A stretch of DNA of 64,000 nt from Amblyornis subalaris (lineage: Eukaryota; Chordata; Aves; Passeriformes; Ptilonorhynchidae): contig JACAXG010000068.1 in assembly GCA_018881555.1 (NCBI GenBank), positions 3,128,198 through 3,192,197 of the forward strand. The letters run 5' to 3'. The notes below the pieces were generated by a model. It worked only from the letters and a program-made list of their open reading frames with translations. It was not told where the DNA came from and did no database searches. A program made the translations under genes and the position numbers. Shown piece by piece: positions 1 through 12,900 of this stretch (its first letter is position 1; each line of letters opens with the position of its first letter).

Positions 1-1279
1 AAGCTCAGAATGTGAGTGCTGGTCTCTGAAATCCTTTCCCAGACCTCAGCCCCTCTTGGTAGCATACTTGGGTGAAGAAGGATGGAATAAAATCCATCTC
101 ATGTAAGGCAGACAACATGGGAATCGCATGTAGAACATATGATGATTGGGAGACTCTGGCAGTGGAAACATGAGATAAATAATCGCTTTCCTGGGTTGGG
201 GNTTCCTGTTGTCATTCAATAAGAAAAATCATCTCAGTGGAGAATTCCTGGAATAAGACAATGGTGATCAATAACAAATTCCCAGTTGCTGCTGGAAAAG
301 NTTTCTGAGCTGTTGCAGACAGGACAAAAGTGTTCTCAGTGCCATTACTGAAAGCGAAGTTTTAGACCTGAAAGCTAAAATGAAACAAAGCAAGCTTTCA
401 ATTAACTTCTCAAAGTGCTCCCAGTTCCCAGGTCAGGGCAGATGAAAAGATAAATATTGAACAAAGAGGGTTGATCTGTATCTGAAGCATCTTAATGAAC
501 ACAAAGAGTTGTATAACATATCCAAGGAATGCTTTACCTCATATCAACTGCGCCTTTCTCCAAGCCAGTGATGAGATCATGACCCCTCACAGGTGATCAG
601 TTCTTCAGAGTGATACTGGATGATTTACTTCATGCACAAAGTCGTGAAGCTTCCCCCTGAACTCTGGAAAACCAGCCTTGTCGCTGATATGAGAGGGGAA
701 GGTTCTTGTTAGAAAAACCGTAGTTGTCTTAGAAAAGNGGAAAAAAATATCAATTATTATATGTTTTCATGACATTTGTTACTGACGTGGGTAAATCACA
801 CAGTTGCTGCTTGTCTACTGTCATTATTATCGTCAGCTATGGTCCCATCTTGACTACTTAGGGAAAAAAAACCCCAAACNTGATCACTGAGAAAGCTGCT
901 GTTGCTAAACGGAACGACCAAGATTTTTCAGAATCTGAATAAGAGATCTGCAGCTTCCCCAAAGATTATTCCCTTGCAGTGCAGCAAACTCAAGAAGAAC
1001 AAGTTGTCGGGGTACATTAAGTGCTTATAAATAATATTTGAGGTTGTATTTCTAAGGCCAGAAAGGGATTCCTGTAAGAACCCCAGTTACTGCAGGTCCT
1101 GGGGGTCTTGCTTTAACAAATTATTTGGGGAAGATGGATTAATACTCTTGTATTAATGGATTAAATAAGCATGTTTGCAATTTATCTATGGTGCATTCTG
1201 ATCTAGTGTTACAAACACTTAAATATCACAGAGTGCAACCATATCAGTTCAAATGAGAGAATCAGATTTTCGTGGGTCT
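1..1279. other. unique noncoding DNA, no feature seen
   Basis: AT-rich single-copy DNA with frequent stops in all six frames. I see no repeat family, no CpG cluster and no convincing exon. Four isolated single-base Ns fall here, none in runs. Confidence 0.5.
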
Positions 1280-1350
1280 GAGCCAAAAACTCATTGACAT
1301 CAACAGGGAAGATTTCTACTAATTTCAGCGAGCTTCAGCTAAGACTCCAT
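1280..1350. repeat. ancient amniote interspersed repeat fragment
   Basis: Contains 'actcattgacatcaacaggg' followed by 'cagcgagcttcagctaagac'. This resembles the 'actccattgacttcaatggg' and 'gagtaaggacttcag' stretches of an old, very common bird and reptile repeat. I know the motif but cannot give the family name. The copy is short and diverged, so this rests on motif resemblance only. Confidence 0.4.
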
Positions 1351-1744
1351 AAATATGGAAAAGCTTTTTGATGGCTAGTCCTGAAAAATCACTGAAACTC
1401 AGGAGAACTCTGGTTTGTGTCTCAGGTGTCATTAGCACACCCATGAGCTGAATTGTGCCTACTGCTGGCCAGAAAGTGTGGCTCCGTTTCTAGATCTTCA
1501 ACTGCTTGCAGGGTAGTCACAAAAAAAATAAGAACTGTTTTGGGCTTGAGATCTGCAGGGACAGCAGAAATACCAAACCCCATAATTCTCTGTATAAGTT
1601 TTAAAACTCACAGCCGTTGTTTATTCCTTCTTAATGGCCAAACAGACAAACCCAATACTTTTTTCTTAATGTACTCAAAAGTACAAAAGACATCCAGAGC
1701 ACAAATAATTCATGGCACTAAGATGCCATGAGCTGAAACCTTGA

Positions 1745-1795
1745 AGCTGCAGGAGTTTTGCTACTGACTTCATTGGGCTAGAATTTCACCCGAAG
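1745..1795. repeat. ancient amniote interspersed repeat fragment
   Basis: 'ggagttttgctactgacttc' followed by 'attgggctagaatttcaccc' aligns by eye with the family form 'gagttttgccattgacttca' then 'atgggagcaggatttcaccc'. It is the same family as the fragment about 450 bases upstream, so the two may be remnants of one older insertion. Confidence 0.5.
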
Positions 1796-1799
1796 AAAT

Positions 1800-3290
1800 T
1801 ACCACAATTTTCAATCTCCATAAATATTGTTGTGCAATGTTGAATTTTCTAAGCAAGTTCTTACAAATGAATTAAGTAGGATTAAAATTAGAGGAACTGG
1901 AAACAGAAATTGTGGAAGAGAATACAACAGTGACTTTAACAGTAACATTTTAGGGGCAACCCTCTAAGAGTTGGTATTGACACGACAGTCTTGCATGAAG
2001 TGACAGTAGAGTTTTACCAATGCCACTCAACCAAATCATATTTTCTTAATTTTCTTTCCCCAGCAAAGTGTCCCAAGCATGGCTACAACCAAGGTATGAC
2101 ACACTGACCACAAGAAGAGAGAGAATGACTCTGCATTTTCCTCTCATGTCCAGACCATTCCTTTTCTCCCTCAGTGTAACCATTTCATTTTGTAAGAGTT
2201 GAAAATGAAATATCACATTGACTTCATAGTTGAGTCCCTTTGATGTGTATGTGCCAAATAATTCCCTCTATGTGGGTGCAGGGAGAGGCAGATCAGGAAA
2301 TGTCAACTTCTCTTCCTTTTGCTTGTTGTCTTTCGCTGGCTTCATTTTCTTCTTTTAGTTTAATGCTTTGCATGTGAGTCTTTTGTGTTTTGCTCCAATG
2401 AGTGAGAGTGAAAAAGAGAAAAAGGGAAGGACGTCAAGTCTACTTTTGAAATATCTCAAGATGAGCAACAGATAAAATCCTCAAGAACGAAACAAACCAA
2501 AAAACCCCAACCAACTCGAAAAAACCAAGAAGAGAAAAGAAAAAGAAGACAACACTAACCATCTCAGAGCCTCATGCGCTGCATAGACTGTACTGGACCT
2601 CCCATGTTTACTGCTGGATCCACTTTCCCATCTCACAAGAGAAAAATTGTTTATTTACAATGACCAAACCAGAGTTGGGTGTTAAAGCTAAGCCAGCACT
2701 TTTGGGCTTTATCTAAAGTAACCCTGTCACCAGCTTTCCAGCCTGTGTCTTTCTGCAGCGGACTTATTGTACTCGCTCCCTTTTCGCTCATTCTCATCTA
2801 GATTTGGGTTGCATGTTAGAGCCGCCTGCACGGGGAACCCAGGTTCTCCTTTTTTCCTCTGCAGTAGGAGCCAGCTGTTGCAGATCCCCTGCTCTTTAAT
2901 CTTCCTGTTTTATAGAGAAAAAATAACTCATTTCTACATGTCCAGCGTGATGGCATGGCTGAAAAAAACAGCCCATGTAATCACAGCTGGATANGAGAGA
3001 ACCCAAATAACTTAAAGCATTTTGGCACTGTGAGGATTCCATGTAAAGATGAAGCCCCTTGACTCTCTTTTCAAGGGCTGTACGAGCACAAAGCAAAAGA
3101 CAATCTTTGCCTGGAAGGGCTCAGGGAAACAGAGAGCAACAGTACCTGCATGTTTGAGAGCAGCAGGGTTGTCTTCACTGGGCCACTCCAAGCAGCTTCA
3201 GAACAGTGATAACCCTTACAAAAAAACAAGGACCAAAGTTCTGTCAGAGACCACATGCAAGGAAAACATCCCAAAACATATCCCAAAACA
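1800..3290. other. unique noncoding DNA with an A-rich purine stretch
   Basis: No gene is recognisable. Bases 2465-2560 are strongly purine and A-rich, a low-complexity run of short A blocks broken by CC and GG. Around 2212-2240 a stretch 'cattgacttcatagttgagt' again resembles the old amniote repeat family, weakly. Confidence 0.4.
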
Positions 3291-3306
3291 TCTCTCTCTC
3301 TCTTTC
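3268..3306 (+). repeat. short direct duplication and (TC)n run
   Basis: The 12-mer 'atcccaaaacat' occurs twice in tandem and is followed by a (TC)n run at 3291-3302 that ends in TTTCAG. The pyrimidine run would serve as a splice-acceptor tract for the block that follows. Confidence 0.7.
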
Positions 3307-3308
3307 AG

Positions 3309-3400
3309 ACCCTGGTACGAGTCAGTATGCNCAATATCGGGGGTTGACAACAATAATTGATCAGAAACGAGACAATGAGTTGACTCAAGCGGCTATGTGA
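3309..3400 (+). other. candidate 3'-terminal coding exon or conserved block
   Basis: Immediately after a (TC)n-TTTCAG acceptor-like tract, one frame reads about 30 codons to a TGA at 3398-3400. The peptide includes TTIIDQKRDNELTQAAM, which is polar and charged rather than low-complexity. I do not recognise the protein. The DNA runs straight on into AT-rich sequence (ATTAAT, TTAAAAG, GATGTGAAAA), so the same signal could come from a conserved noncoding element. The (TC)n repeat alone can create an acceptor by chance. No upstream exon was found to join it to. Confidence 0.2.
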
Positions 3401-3660
3401 TTAATTGCCAGGGTCCAAAAATGCCATTAAAAGCTGCAAATGATGTGAAAATTTGAAGTGAATTTTAAACAAGTATACATTTCCTGACACAAAGGCACTT
3501 TAGCCCTATAGCCTGCAGCTTAGAGACATCTATCTGGCTTTCTTCCGTCAATCGATACCATTAAAGCCCTAAAAAAAATCCCTTCTCCATATAGTTATAA
3601 AATATCAATTACATACATTTTCATCAGCTGAATGCAGTGATCGGGGCTGATACATTCGTT
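3401..3660. promoter_or_regulatory. enhancer-like AT-rich block
   Basis: Dense short homeodomain-type cores (ATTAAT, CATTAAAAG, ATCAATTACAT, ATCGATACCATTAAAG) lie in otherwise complex sequence with no long open frame and no repeat match. This is the look of a conserved noncoding element, but conservation cannot be measured from one sequence. Confidence 0.25.
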
Positions 3661-3736
3661 GTTTGTTTCTCAGTGAGGCACTGCTGGCCTTCTTCCAGCC
3701 CCAGCCTTATCCAGTGGGAGCATCCTCTAATCACAG

Positions 3737-3842
3737 CGATGGGGACCCACCCGACGCTGCCCGTGCCCGCATCTCCGGCTGTCAGTCACCGAGCACAGGG
3801 TGGGGGTGCCGGGCTCTGGGTCCTCCCGACCGTCACCCCCAC
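3737..3842. other. small CpG-rich patch
   Basis: About ten CpG dinucleotides in roughly 105 bases, against near absence in the flanks. It is too short to be called a CpG island by the usual length rule. Both overlapping plus-strand frames across it are open, as expected where GC is high. No start site signal was recognised. Confidence 0.45.
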
Positions 3843-3959
3843 AGTGCNTTAACCTCGGGTGTCTGCAGAGGATTTTCTGCTGCAGGATTTAAAAGCTGCG
3901 AGCAGACGTTAATGAGTTATGCTAAACTCCCTGACACTCCTGTGGAAAGTACTTTCGCC

Positions 3960-4080
3960 TCTGTTTCACTGATGCAGACGTTTAGATAGAGGAAAGATAA
4001 GTCACTTGCCTGAGGCCGTGCACTGATTGAGTATCAGAGACCAAATTAAACTGACATTTCTTGGCCCTCAGCTCTGTGTT
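3960..4080 (-). repeat. MIR-type SINE remnant
   Basis: Read on the plus strand, 'gataagtcacttgcctgagg' follows a gatgcag/tagaggaaag stretch and precedes a diverged accession of 'agagcc...gattcgaaccc' and 'ctcagctctgtg'. This matches the order of the reverse-complemented MIR consensus (cagatgaggaaactgaggc, aagtgacttgcccaaggtca, then the box-B side). The element therefore lies on the minus strand. Divergence is high, as expected for a SINE inserted before the amniote radiation. Confidence 0.7.
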
Positions 4081-4084
4081 GTGG

Positions 4085-7000
4085 AAGTCCTGTCTTCTGA
4101 AGAAACTGTTGAAAGAGAAACTAAAACACATCATCCCTGCATTAAATATGCCAACTTCTCTGTGCTCTCCTACTCCTTTTAAACGCCACCCTGGCAGCGC
4201 CAGCATGCAGAAATCTCTATGTCCATGAAAACATATCTTCCTCCTCCTTTTCAGCTCTGCTCTTTCCCGTGTCCACCAGCGTGCATTGCCATCCAGATCA
4301 CCTTTATATGGGCCAGCACCCAACTGGAGATCATTTCTGAAAAAGGCAGGAGCTGAACGTGTCTGGAAGAGCAGAGATATTTTTAAACCAAGCACAAACG
4401 TGCACGGCCACACTGACTGTGGTTTTGGAAAACGCAGCTTTGTTTTCATTCAGCGCTTCTCAGAAACAACACAAGAAAGGGAAGGCAGTGGAAGAAGGTT
4501 TGTTCTTCAGAAGCAACATGTTAAACAACAGCATTAATTATTAGTGGGTTTTGTCCTCGGGGAAAAAAAACACATAAACAAGTAACAAACAGAAAAAGAT
4601 GACACGCCTCTCGCACAACCTGCTGGAATTTATGGCTCTGCAAGACTCATTTCCAATGATAACCCTCTCCCTGGCATGCTTGCTGGTAGCCTACTTTGGA
4701 ATAAAAGGTCTCCCCAGTCCATCCTATGTGAGTTCAGAATTAGAAATTGCAGCTGAAGTCCTAATGGGAAGGGAAAAGAGCATAACCAAAACACTGCAGA
4801 GGGAAAAGGAAAACCTGTATTTTACTTCTGTAGTGATGGACACAGAAAAGGGCAGGAAAATATTCCCCCATTGCAAAACTGTTGAGTGTGCACAGACTAA
4901 AAGTATTTTTATTGCAAGAAGAAAAATCCATCGATTTTTTTTTCCAGTTTTCAACAATCAAAGAAGCTATCCAGCTGAAACTTGCAGGAAATATCTATAT
5001 GACAGACTGGAGACTCCACTTTTTGGTTATTAGAGAAATGTTTCCCTTGTTGGCTACTGCAAACCGAACACTCTCAATTACCGGGGGTTTATTTCTTTGG
5101 AAGTAATTAAAAACCTGACATTTTTCCTTGAGGTTTGCTTCCATTTTAATGATAGAAAAATATACCTAGTGGTAAATGTCAACTAGCTCTTCTTCAGAGC
5201 AATTTGTAGCTTCCCNTGATCACCAGACCTACAGGCAAAACACGTCTTAAATAGACCCAAGAGCTGCTTCCCCATGTGGTGATACATGAGGTTATACAAG
5301 GTTATTTGGGCATGTGTGCTGGGGATTTGACTCTGGGTGGACCAAAGTGCAAAATAAAATGGGTCATGTCCGTGCAATCCATGCTGGGTTGGTGCACAGA
5401 GCCCAGCAGTGCTGGGAAACCTGCACANGGCTCCTCCACGCCGCCCACACGGTCAGCTGAGGTCTTTCCCCAGCAAATCCATCACTTCCAGGAGCTGGGT
5501 CACAGCACAGCACATGGCTCTGTGCCTGCCAAAGCCAGACCTGTCCTCACTGCTGCTCCAGCACCGTTGCAGTCTGCACTTCGGTCCCGTTTAACTATTC
5601 CAGGAGAGAGTGTGGTTTAAATCTGCCGTCTCTTGGCTTCTGCTCCACATCTGCCAGGAACTGAACGTGCTGGGGTTACATCCACACAGGGATATGTATT
5701 TATAGGTGAGCCCACTGCCTAGAGCCAGAAAAGGAACTGAGTCAGTGTGCTGGATCTGGCCCTCCCAGGCTTGCAAGTTCTTCCAAGCCCATGTCTCACT
5801 GGAGCGGTTTCGGACAGATGGGAAGAAGTGAGATGTTTAGCGGTAAAAATGACACCGCTTTTGATTAAGAGAAATGGTGAAGTTTCTCTTGAGGGCAAAA
5901 AATTGTAAATTCCCATGAAAATATATCTTCCCTGTGAGAAACTCCTAAGTACAAGAAAGCAGAATTTTATAGGGCTTTTGTTTGCCAAGGAACTGTGCAG
6001 ATGTGACTCATTTGCTCTCCCCAGGCCAAATGTTGGTTGATGCCTAGAAAGAGGCTTAAGCCTCCCTACNGATTCACTGAGGCTCTCCACTAGAAACAGC
6101 ATCCTAGGCCAGGTTCCTGCTGAGAGAAACCTCTCCACAGCTTCCTTGGGCTGGCCAGGACATGGGCAGAGGACTCTCTGCAAAGCTTATTGCAAGTCCA
6201 ACAGAGCTATGACTGTTCTGAACACCCTCCTCCATTCTGGTCTGTGTCTTGTGAAAAATANGATTGTGTTCTGGAAAGAAGTCTTCTATGGACGTTATAA
6301 GAGATCAAGTGCTTGTCATCAACTATTTCACTTTATTCTCTCTGCCTTTGAGCCAGTGGCTGTGCCCAGTCAGATTTGATAGGCAGCAAGAAGCCTTGGA
6401 AACATCACATTTCTCCAGGGTTTGCAGAAGCACTTCACCACACTCTTGCCCCATCCTGCTTTTCCACAAGGGAAAGTTTCCATTGTGGGGAATTGCTTCT
6501 TTCCTCTGTCACCCCGGGGTGGCAGGCATCAGGGACCTCGTGCTCCCTGCTCAAGCTATGCCCAGGGGAGGGCTGTAAGGCACAAGGAGCAGAGGATTCC
6601 CAAAAGACACACAGGCACATGCAGGGAAATCAGAGGATCTTGGTCAATTTTTACAAGCAAATCAACACTGGACCAGATTATGGGATTTTTTTAACACCTG
6701 ACTTTCTTAGGATGTATATTATTTTATGATCAGGATCAAACACTTCATCAACATGCACTCTGTTGCAGGACAAGTAAGAACAGATCTTTCACCACTTGTA
6801 TTTTTCAGCTGATTCTTTGTCTGCATAAAACCATTACACATTATTTTTAGTATTATTATGATTATTGTTGTTGATATNAAGTTCTCATACTTTTATCATG
6901 TGCCTGTTTTTTTATTTCCTTAGATGTTTTCTGTGCTTTCCCATATGCTTTCTTCTAAATTCTTCCAGGCAGCTTTAAATAGCAGAATTCACCTTCTTCT

Positions 7001-8215
7001 CTAGCAGGACTCTGAAGTCTGTTATAAAGCAACACCTTTTGCTCCATAGAGAAACCTGCATTCCTCTTACCTGGGCCATTACCACATATATTTAATTTCT
7101 ATTAGAGGTGGCAGCAACAAAACTCTTGTTGAAAATGTATTATGCAATCCAATACACCTGAACTTTGCTTGTTCCACTTATAAGAATAGGGGTTATTTAC
7201 TCATTATCCCAAACAGTGATGAGGGCCATAGCGGAAAAGGAATTCAACCTTGTGGGACAGGAAGTCTGACACCCTTCTTGCTGCTGCTTATGATGACTTC
7301 ATTTCTCTAGAGCTTTAATGCTGTGGAAGCATTTAATGCTTTGGATATGAGAGCAGATGTGATCAGGCATTTGAGTGTGACACCAGGTGGTTTAGGTGTC
7401 TGTCGGTGCTGGCCCAGCTGAGGAGGCTGAGGGGTCTGACTTGGTGCTCCTGGTCAGGCCAGCCTCTGTCAATCAGAAAATCTCAAATCCGTAGTTCTTC
7501 GTGGTTTTTTTAGTCAAGGTGAAGGGAGAGACAGGCAATCATTTTGTATTTGACTCAAGCACTAAGGTGGGTTCAGCAAACTCTAGGACAAAAGCACCAC
7601 TGGAGCAGTGGTCAGAATCGCATAAAAACTGTGTTTGATCTCCCCTTTGCTTCCAAGGAGGGTTTTGCAGCCTGGATGTCTTGAGATGAGGATTTCTGCC
7701 AACTGTGACTCAGGAAAAGAATTTAAATGTGATGGCCTCAACCTAGTCCTTGGTGGAATATTTGTCCACATCATAAAACCACTGGACACAATATGGAAAT
7801 GCAATTGACATTAAACCAAATGATATAATCCCATCTAATGATATTATAATGAATCCCGAGTGAGCTAAGCATGATTGGGCAAGTATTTCAAAGTGTTACT
7901 GAAACACTTTTTATAGTGTAAAGGTCTGCATTTGCCAACCAGTGGCCAGACACAGAGCACAGACTCTGAGAAGTTAGCCAATTCCCACCCCGTAAACCTG
8001 TGGCTGCTTCTTAGAAAAACATCTTTTTTTAATTAGTGCTTTTACTTTTTGAAGGATTCAAAGGACTTTTCTGAAGTGTGTTTCATTGTTTTTAAATACA
8101 CTGCTCCTATTCCCAATTAGCTATTTCTGGTCTCTCGTGAAATCCCCCAATGAGCAGAAGGGGATTAAGTTTCTGTAAATCTACCATTTATGAACTTGTG
8201 AGTAGCTAAATGATG
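4085..8215. other. unique noncoding DNA
   Basis: No recognisable gene or repeat. A plus-strand frame of 144 codons at 4599-5033 begins with a hydrophobic stretch (ITLSLACLLVAYFGI), but it matches nothing I know, and other frames on both strands are open across it. Bases 6830-6950 are AT-rich with TTATTATTATG-type simple sequence. Nothing else stands out. Confidence 0.4.
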
Positions 8216-8219
8216 TTGG

Positions 8220-8420
8220 CCTTTCACCTAATGGCTGCTTGTGCCTGACGTGTCTGTATGGTTTGCTGTGTTATTCCTCCGCTCTGGTGTTATTGTTTTT
8301 ACTAATTTTGCATAAGGTGCATTCTGGCATGGCTGTAAAAACCTGATCCAAATGGTATGTGAGCGCAGCTGACCGTCTGCTTGATTGAATGCCTTCCAAG
8401 AGCAATTTTCGAATCTTTGC
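8220..8420. promoter_or_regulatory. possible conserved noncoding block
   Basis: Complex sequence with TTATTGTTTTTACTAATTTTGCATAA-like AT cores next to TGACGTGTCTG and TGAGCGCAGCTGACCG, including CpGs that are rare in the surroundings. No repeat match. Two short overlapping minus-strand frames cross it and look like chance. A regulatory reading is inference from composition only. Confidence 0.2.
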
Positions 8421-10510
8421 TCCAGAGAAATGGGGAGGGACGAGAGAGAGAGCTTTTCCTCCAACCTGGGACAGCGTCTTCATTTTTGGCCTGCTCGAGA
8501 AATTCATGCCTACAAAAAAAGAGAAAGATTATTTCTTAGCTCGATGCTGCACAAGGGCCTGGATGTTCTTGAAAGCTGCCCCTGGAGTCCTTCTAGATCA
8601 CATGAAACACTGAATAGCTCTCACAAAATTTGGAGATTGTGTCTGATGTCTTCTAATGTGTTTCACACACAAGCCTGAAATAGATGTAGAAGTTTTTTTG
8701 ATTCAGCAAAATTTGCAAAAAGCATGTGTTTTACATTTTCTTTTTATTGATCTAAATAGCTGCAGAATATTCAAGTTGATAGAAAACAAAACTCTGTATG
8801 GCTGGCCTTACTGCAGTTTGCATTCTATTTTCTGATAATTATTAAAGATCTTCCATNAAATTTTGTCTGGAGACACTGACTGTCTGGAATAACGGGGTTA
8901 CTGNAGCATCGTCATTTCTCCAGTACAAACTTCCCCTAGTGACCATCTCAGCTGTAGGTGACCTAAGAGCCAAGGTCCCATTGAATGGAGTCTGGAGTCT
9001 TTCCTCCCTCCAGGCTCTAGGGCAGACAATTATTCACCAGAGTTTTGAGGACAAAGTTTAGAGAACAAAGCCTCTGTCCANCCTGGACTGCAGCTCTCAC
9101 ATCATTTACTCTTTACCTCTGCCGATTTGAAGCAAAGGCATTCTTCATTTTCAGACCTTTTGCTTTGAGCTTTCTCACCCTATTAGATCCCTACAAGGCT
9201 CACCTAATGCTCACCTAACACCCAGTCACCCTTCTCTAATCCTGCCTGAGTTTCCTCAGGGGGTGGTTACACCTCTTGCACCCTCACTGTGGACCAAGAC
9301 AGGTCGTCTTCTGCCTCCACTCAAACATGGTTCTGAGACAAAGTGAAAAGACCCGCTCAAAAATTAAGAGGCTGTGAACTGTACAGAGCTGTGTTATACC
9401 CTGGGACAAACATGGGGGCAGGGCACTTGTAAAGCACTTTCCCTCTTGATTAAAAAGTTCAAGTTCAAGACTTGCTCTGCAAATGTAGTGGAGACTCTGA
9501 GCTGATCAAGCTGAGGTTACCCNAGGCCAGGCAAACATTTGCCCGCACAGTCTCAACCACAGTGTCCTGCTTTCAGCAGGTTAGCCTACCTGGACCCTGG
9601 GTTTGAGAAGATTAAAATGTAAGAATCCNAAATCAGTGATCAAAATGACCCCTCTTGGCCTTGAAACACAATAATTNTTCCACGATCTCCAACAGCCTTG
9701 AGGATGGATCTCTCAGTGGATGAGAAGTGTCTCTAGCAGACAGCTTGAAATTGTCCCAATAAAACTTGCATAACCAGTTAAGTTTCTGCACCACCTCACT
9801 CAGACTACTGGAAGTCGTTTGAGTGCTGTGGTTATTTATATCCAGTGAGGATTTCCCCAGGAAAGAGAACATGAAAGATGATCTTGTCCCAAAATGCCTG
9901 GAAAACGAGCAATGAGCAATTTCTTGGGAAGACAAAGGATTTGCCATTTTTGCAAGCAATTGGGGTCCCTTCATGATGTATTCAACAGATCATTTCTGGT
10001 CAGACACTTTATAATGCTTTTGACTACTACGATAATGTAAGTGGCAGAAGACAAAAACAGATTGATAAATGCAGTAGCCTTGGAAGTAAAAGTCATCCCT
10101 GCTTGCAAATTTCAAGAACAAATTTAGCTCAACTTGTTGATATTTTCAAGGACACAGCATAATGCAATGTTAAGAAAAATTTTAAGAACTGAGTCCTCAA
10201 TCTCTGTTTGTGAAAGGACAAATTCGAAGAACCTGACTTGTTTTTTCCCTGATTTCAGTGATTCATTGGACTTCTGCGTTGTCCCTTAGAGTACAAATCC
10301 TGTATGTTTTAGTGGGAGAGTAAGCAATTTTCAAGGGCACTTTTCCACCCTAACTGAGGAGGAAAGTGTGTGATTACTCACAGATATATATCATGTTACC
10401 AAAATGTCTGCCATTGCCATAAGGTATTGACTACCCCATGATTTTCACCTGTGCCTTACGGGGTAGTGAGTCTGTGTGAGAGCAGCTCACCATCACACAG
10501 CAGCAGTCTT
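8421..10510. other. unique noncoding DNA
   Basis: No exon, repeat family or CpG cluster was identified. A minus-strand frame of 113 codons at 9633-9974 has a fairly protein-like composition, but it carries an ambiguous base and matches no family I recognise. Confidence 0.4.
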
Positions 10511-10552
10511 TCAAACAAACAAACAAGGGGAAAAAAAGAAAGAAAGAAAAAG
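10511..10552. repeat. (CAAA)n / (GAAA)n simple repeat
   Basis: Three to four CAAA units pass through GGGG into AAAAAAAGAAAGAAAGAAAAAG. It is a compound tetranucleotide microsatellite, probably polymorphic. Confidence 0.9.
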
Positions 10553-10559
10553 GCAGTTT

Positions 10560-12840
10560 GCCTGAGAGGAAAATAACAAACTAAGAGCAGGCAACAGTCA
10601 GACGGTTTTAGTTTTTTCTTGAGCAAAGTGCTGTAGGTACAGATTAACTTTGTTTGTTCAATACTTGCTGTATTTTCCTTTAACCTGCTCTGAAACGAGG
10701 ACTGGAAGCACTTTGCTAAATGGGTTGAAATTATCCTGGCTTCACAGCATGCCTTGTAAGTGCCCTGGTGCTGTCTGTGGTTGTCCTGTTTGGAGACTGC
10801 CTGGAGTGATCCCCTTTCAGGGGTTTCCATAGATTCCCCTTCCCTGCTATGGCAACAGCACACTCACCTCTGCTCCTCCTCAGCTCCAGAGCTCTGTTTG
10901 CACCAGCAAGGTGCTGTTCTTTGGGGAACTGGGCCTTCCAATGGGTCTGACAGCTCAGACCTGCCTGGCAACACAGAGTTTGTGTGACCCCAAAACAACC
11001 TCTGCCTGCTGCCAGGTGTACAAGGCACCTGAGCTTTGGCATCCCATTCCAGAGGCCAGGTTTGGCCTGGGAGTAGGGAACAGGCCACTCTGAGTCTCTT
11101 TGTGGGACTTTGACCATCCATGCCACTTTCCTCTACACGTCATGGTCTTTAGACAGGAGCTTCCTTGTCCTAAAAAAGGCAGTGCTGGCACCATGGAAGC
11201 TGGGAGATGCTGCAGCCTCTCCATGGCACAAACTCCTGTTTCCAGTAGCAGAGGCAGAAGGACTCGATGACCTCATGTAAATCAGATGCACCTCTGTCCA
11301 CTTATTGCCTCAGCTCACTGTTTAGGATCTGGTAAAAAGAATTCTGAACTCCATCCTTAAATATTTCGTCCACAGTCCCATGTTTCCAAAAATTTCTCAG
11401 ATTTTTTTGCTGTGTCTAAAACTTTTAATAAAGGGCTAATTGCACACATCCTGTGGATTGTTACCTCCTCCATCCCCATGACCTGGCAGATAATTCTCGT
11501 GACAACCTTTTTATGTGAATCATTTGCCAGGCATTACTGATCTTTTCTTAAACTTTGGAACCTGGTAGATATCTAAGGGAAAAATCTCCACACCTGTACA
11601 GTACTCACCTCCCCAAATAAATGGAGAAAGGCCAAGGAGATCAAGAGAAATTCCANGGGGCCAAGGACAAGTGGTGGGAGACCTCATTGTTGTTGCATCA
11701 GGGCCTTGTCCTCCTAATGACTTCTGTACAGTTAAAGGCCCAGAGTTGGAATGACTTTTGCATTCACTGAATTCTAAGTGAATATGTGTATCTGTTGATT
11801 TAGTGTTTCTCTCTACCATTATGTGGAGGGAAGTTGCCTGAGGCAAATACAGTACTTAGAGGTGCAGTGTTACAGGAAACCCCTGGCCGGGAAGCCTGGC
11901 ACAGATCCATGGCAGCTTCCTCCCTACCAAACATCTCTCATTTCTCCTCCCCTCCCTGCCTTGGGTTGGATGTGAGCTGCCCTTGTTTATGGTATCGGAA
12001 TCACTGATGGAGATAAATATCGGAAAGAGGAGCTGAGAGAGATGCAAAGGGAGCATTTGGCCAGTCCTCGGAGAGCCTACACCTTCCCTCCGACCTTCAC
12101 ACGGTATTGATGGTTTCGTAATGGACACGCAGGAATATGGGATCAAAGAGAATATCTGAGTGTTATTGGTTCTAACTACCCAAGCTTAGCCATGCTTTTA
12201 TCTTTAAAAGCCTTGGAGAAACAGCTTCTGGTTTGTTTTCCATTTCATCTGATACAGCTTGCCTTAGTTACCAATTAGCATTCTGTGATTACATGTAATA
12301 ATTCCACGTGCTCAGGCTGTGCACTCGGTGTTTCTGAATGCTGTACATCAGGCTGAGGTGACACACCGGGGACTGTGATCCTGGCCCTGGCAGCTTCAAA
12401 ACACAACATGTTAGGTCATCATAAGTAAATCTTACGATGTTCAGTCCAGTATAAGTTGCCTTTTTTTGGTTTTAATCGGATTTTTAAAATTACTATATTG
12501 AAAAAAATTAGGATCTTTATTCTATAGAGGAGATCTTCTAATAGAGAGGACACTCAGGGGTACGGTTCTTTTCAGACCAGAAGTTAAGATGCTTTTATAG
12601 TCATGAATGGATGAGAAAAGGGAAGAGGAAAGCAGTTAGAGCTTTTTTCCTAATCTATATCTTGTAAGACTCCATTTTGTGTGCCTATAGCAATACAATT
12701 TGAGGACATGCTTTATTTTACTGTCATTTCTCAGTATTATAGATGGTGATCATTAAACTCCCAGAAGCGAATATAGTTTGTGAACCACTTAACAAAACAG
12801 TTGTTGAAATGTGCAAGCGATAAACCAGCAAAAACCTGCA
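10560..12840. other. unique noncoding DNA
   Basis: Several medium-length frames overlap on both strands between 10650 and 11220, where stops are sparse, but none resembles a known protein. At 11240-11275 'aaggactcgatgacctcat' faintly recalls a CR1 tail and is not enough to call. Around 11985-12020 the stretch with TTTATGGTATCGG and GATAAATATCGG is enhancer-like. Confidence 0.35.
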
Positions 12841-12900
12841 CTGAAACCAGAGTTTATTTCTGCTCCTTTCGTTAATTCCCTTTTCCTGTTTCCTCCACAG

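Noticed and set aside
4599..5033. 144-codon frame with an N-terminal hydrophobic stretch as a small membrane protein
   Set aside because: The hydrophobic run is short, other frames overlap, and nothing about the start or flanks supports a transcript.
11240..11275. CR1 tail fragment
   Set aside because: Only about 15 bases resemble the CR1 end, with no matching flank.
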